Shown here in pieces: positions 6,687 to 6,825 of a stretch of DNA of 6,825 nucleotides. Position numbers and translations under genes: made by a program. The notes beneath the pieces are model-generated. The model saw nothing but the letters and a program-made list of their open reading frames with translations. It did not search any database and was not told the origin of the DNA. The stretch spans positions 1 through 6,825 of the forward strand of contig DPCK01000103.1 in the NCBI GenBank assembly GCA_003516285.1. The letters are read 5' to 3'. The DNA is from Lutibacter sp. (GTDB lineage Bacteria > Bacteroidota > Bacteroidia > Flavobacteriales > Flavobacteriaceae). Within the stretch, counting starts at the first letter, position 1, and each line of letters begins with the position of its first letter.

Positions 6687-6709
6687 TTAATTAATTAATT
6701 ATATATATT
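6687..6709 (+). promoter_or_regulatory. All-A/T translation leader of atpE
   Basis: The 23 bases before the atpE start contain only A and T: three TTAA units (6687-6698) and then TTATATATATT (6699-6709). There is no Shine-Dalgarno. An unstructured A/U leader fits the S1-type or structure-free initiation thought to operate in Bacteroidota, and would suit strong expression of subunit c, which is needed in many copies per complex. E. coli atpE is also known to have a U/A-rich enhancer leader, so this is an analogy rather than a demonstrated function. Confidence 0.4.
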
Positions 6710-6825
6710 ATGGAAATTCCAACTATTGTAGGAGCAGGTTTAATCGTAATCGGTGCTGGTTTAGGTATCGGTAGAATTGGTGGTTCAGCAATGGACGCTA
6801 TTGCACGTCAGCCAGAAGCTTCCGG
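6710..6825 (+). CDS. atpE: F-type ATP synthase subunit c, 3' end cut by the window
   Basis: Subunit c forms the rotating membrane ring of F0. The visible 38 codons cover the first helix and the start of the polar loop: the glycine-repeat packing motif GAGLGIG (residues 15-21) and the loop ARQPEA (32-37) that contacts the central stalk are both present. An Arg sits at position 22, where I recall Lys being usual in flavobacterial homologues. The helix-2 carboxylate that carries the ion lies beyond the window. At the helix-1 position equivalent to the sodium ligand Gln32 of Ilyobacter (counting back 13 residues from the Arg of RQP) there is Ile20, which argues for proton coupling. The ATG at 6710 is the only sensible start, given the conserved MEIPTIVGAG opening. 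It lies 33 bases after atpB in the same operon. Confidence 0.95.
   Translation, partial: MEIPTIVGAGLIVIGAGLGIGRIGGSAMDAIARQPEAS

Noticed and set aside
1..6825. Mobile elements, CRISPR arrays, tRNA/rRNA genes or a defence system
   Set aside because: No transposase or integrase, no regularly spaced repeats, no cloverleaf or rRNA-like segments and no defence-type domains were seen. The content is core chromosomal.

Overview
The window looks like ordinary chromosome of a marine- or soil-type member of the Flavobacteriaceae (phylum Bacteroidota). The DNA is AT-rich. There are no recognisable Shine-Dalgarno sequences, and starts are preceded by A/T-rich leaders. One promoter carries the phylum-type -7 element TAnnTTTG. 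The gene content (a DUF5687 permease, the type IX secretion lipoprotein PorW/SprE, and an F-ATPase operon with a secreted N-terminal extension on subunit a) is typical of this family. All eight genes lie on the + strand. No gap longer than 300 bases lacks a gene, and I see no RNA genes, insertion sequences, CRISPR arrays or phage genes.

Layout: (1) 3-1433 is a membrane permease of the DUF5687 family whose first codons lie outside the window, followed after 64 bases by its ABC-type ATPase (1498-2193). Together they form a two-gene ABC exporter-like system of unknown substrate. (2) A 95-base gap holds a weak terminator-like hairpin and a perfect 12-base palindrome. (3) A tight four-gene cluster follows: porW/sprE (2289-4463, TTG start), a bactofilin (4483-4884), an AtpZ/AtpI-family protein (4853-5083) and a four-helix membrane protein resembling DUF6168 (5067-5462). 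The last three genes overlap one another, which suggests translational coupling. (4) A 110-base gap carries hairpins and a good flavobacterial promoter. (5) atpB (5573-6676) follows, and then the first 38 codons of atpE (6710 to the window end) after an all-A/T leader.

Functionally, the right half joins ATP synthase genes (two membrane subunits and two putative small assembly or ion-handling accessory proteins) to a secretion/gliding component and a cytoskeletal scaffold protein. I find no clearly new system. The points most worth a second look are the PorW-bactofilin-AtpZ-DUF6168-ATPase linkage, the 32-base out-of-phase overlap of bactofilin and atpZ, the exchanged Glu/His pair in AtpB, the non-ATG start and unusual lipobox of porW, and the short palindrome upstream of porW.
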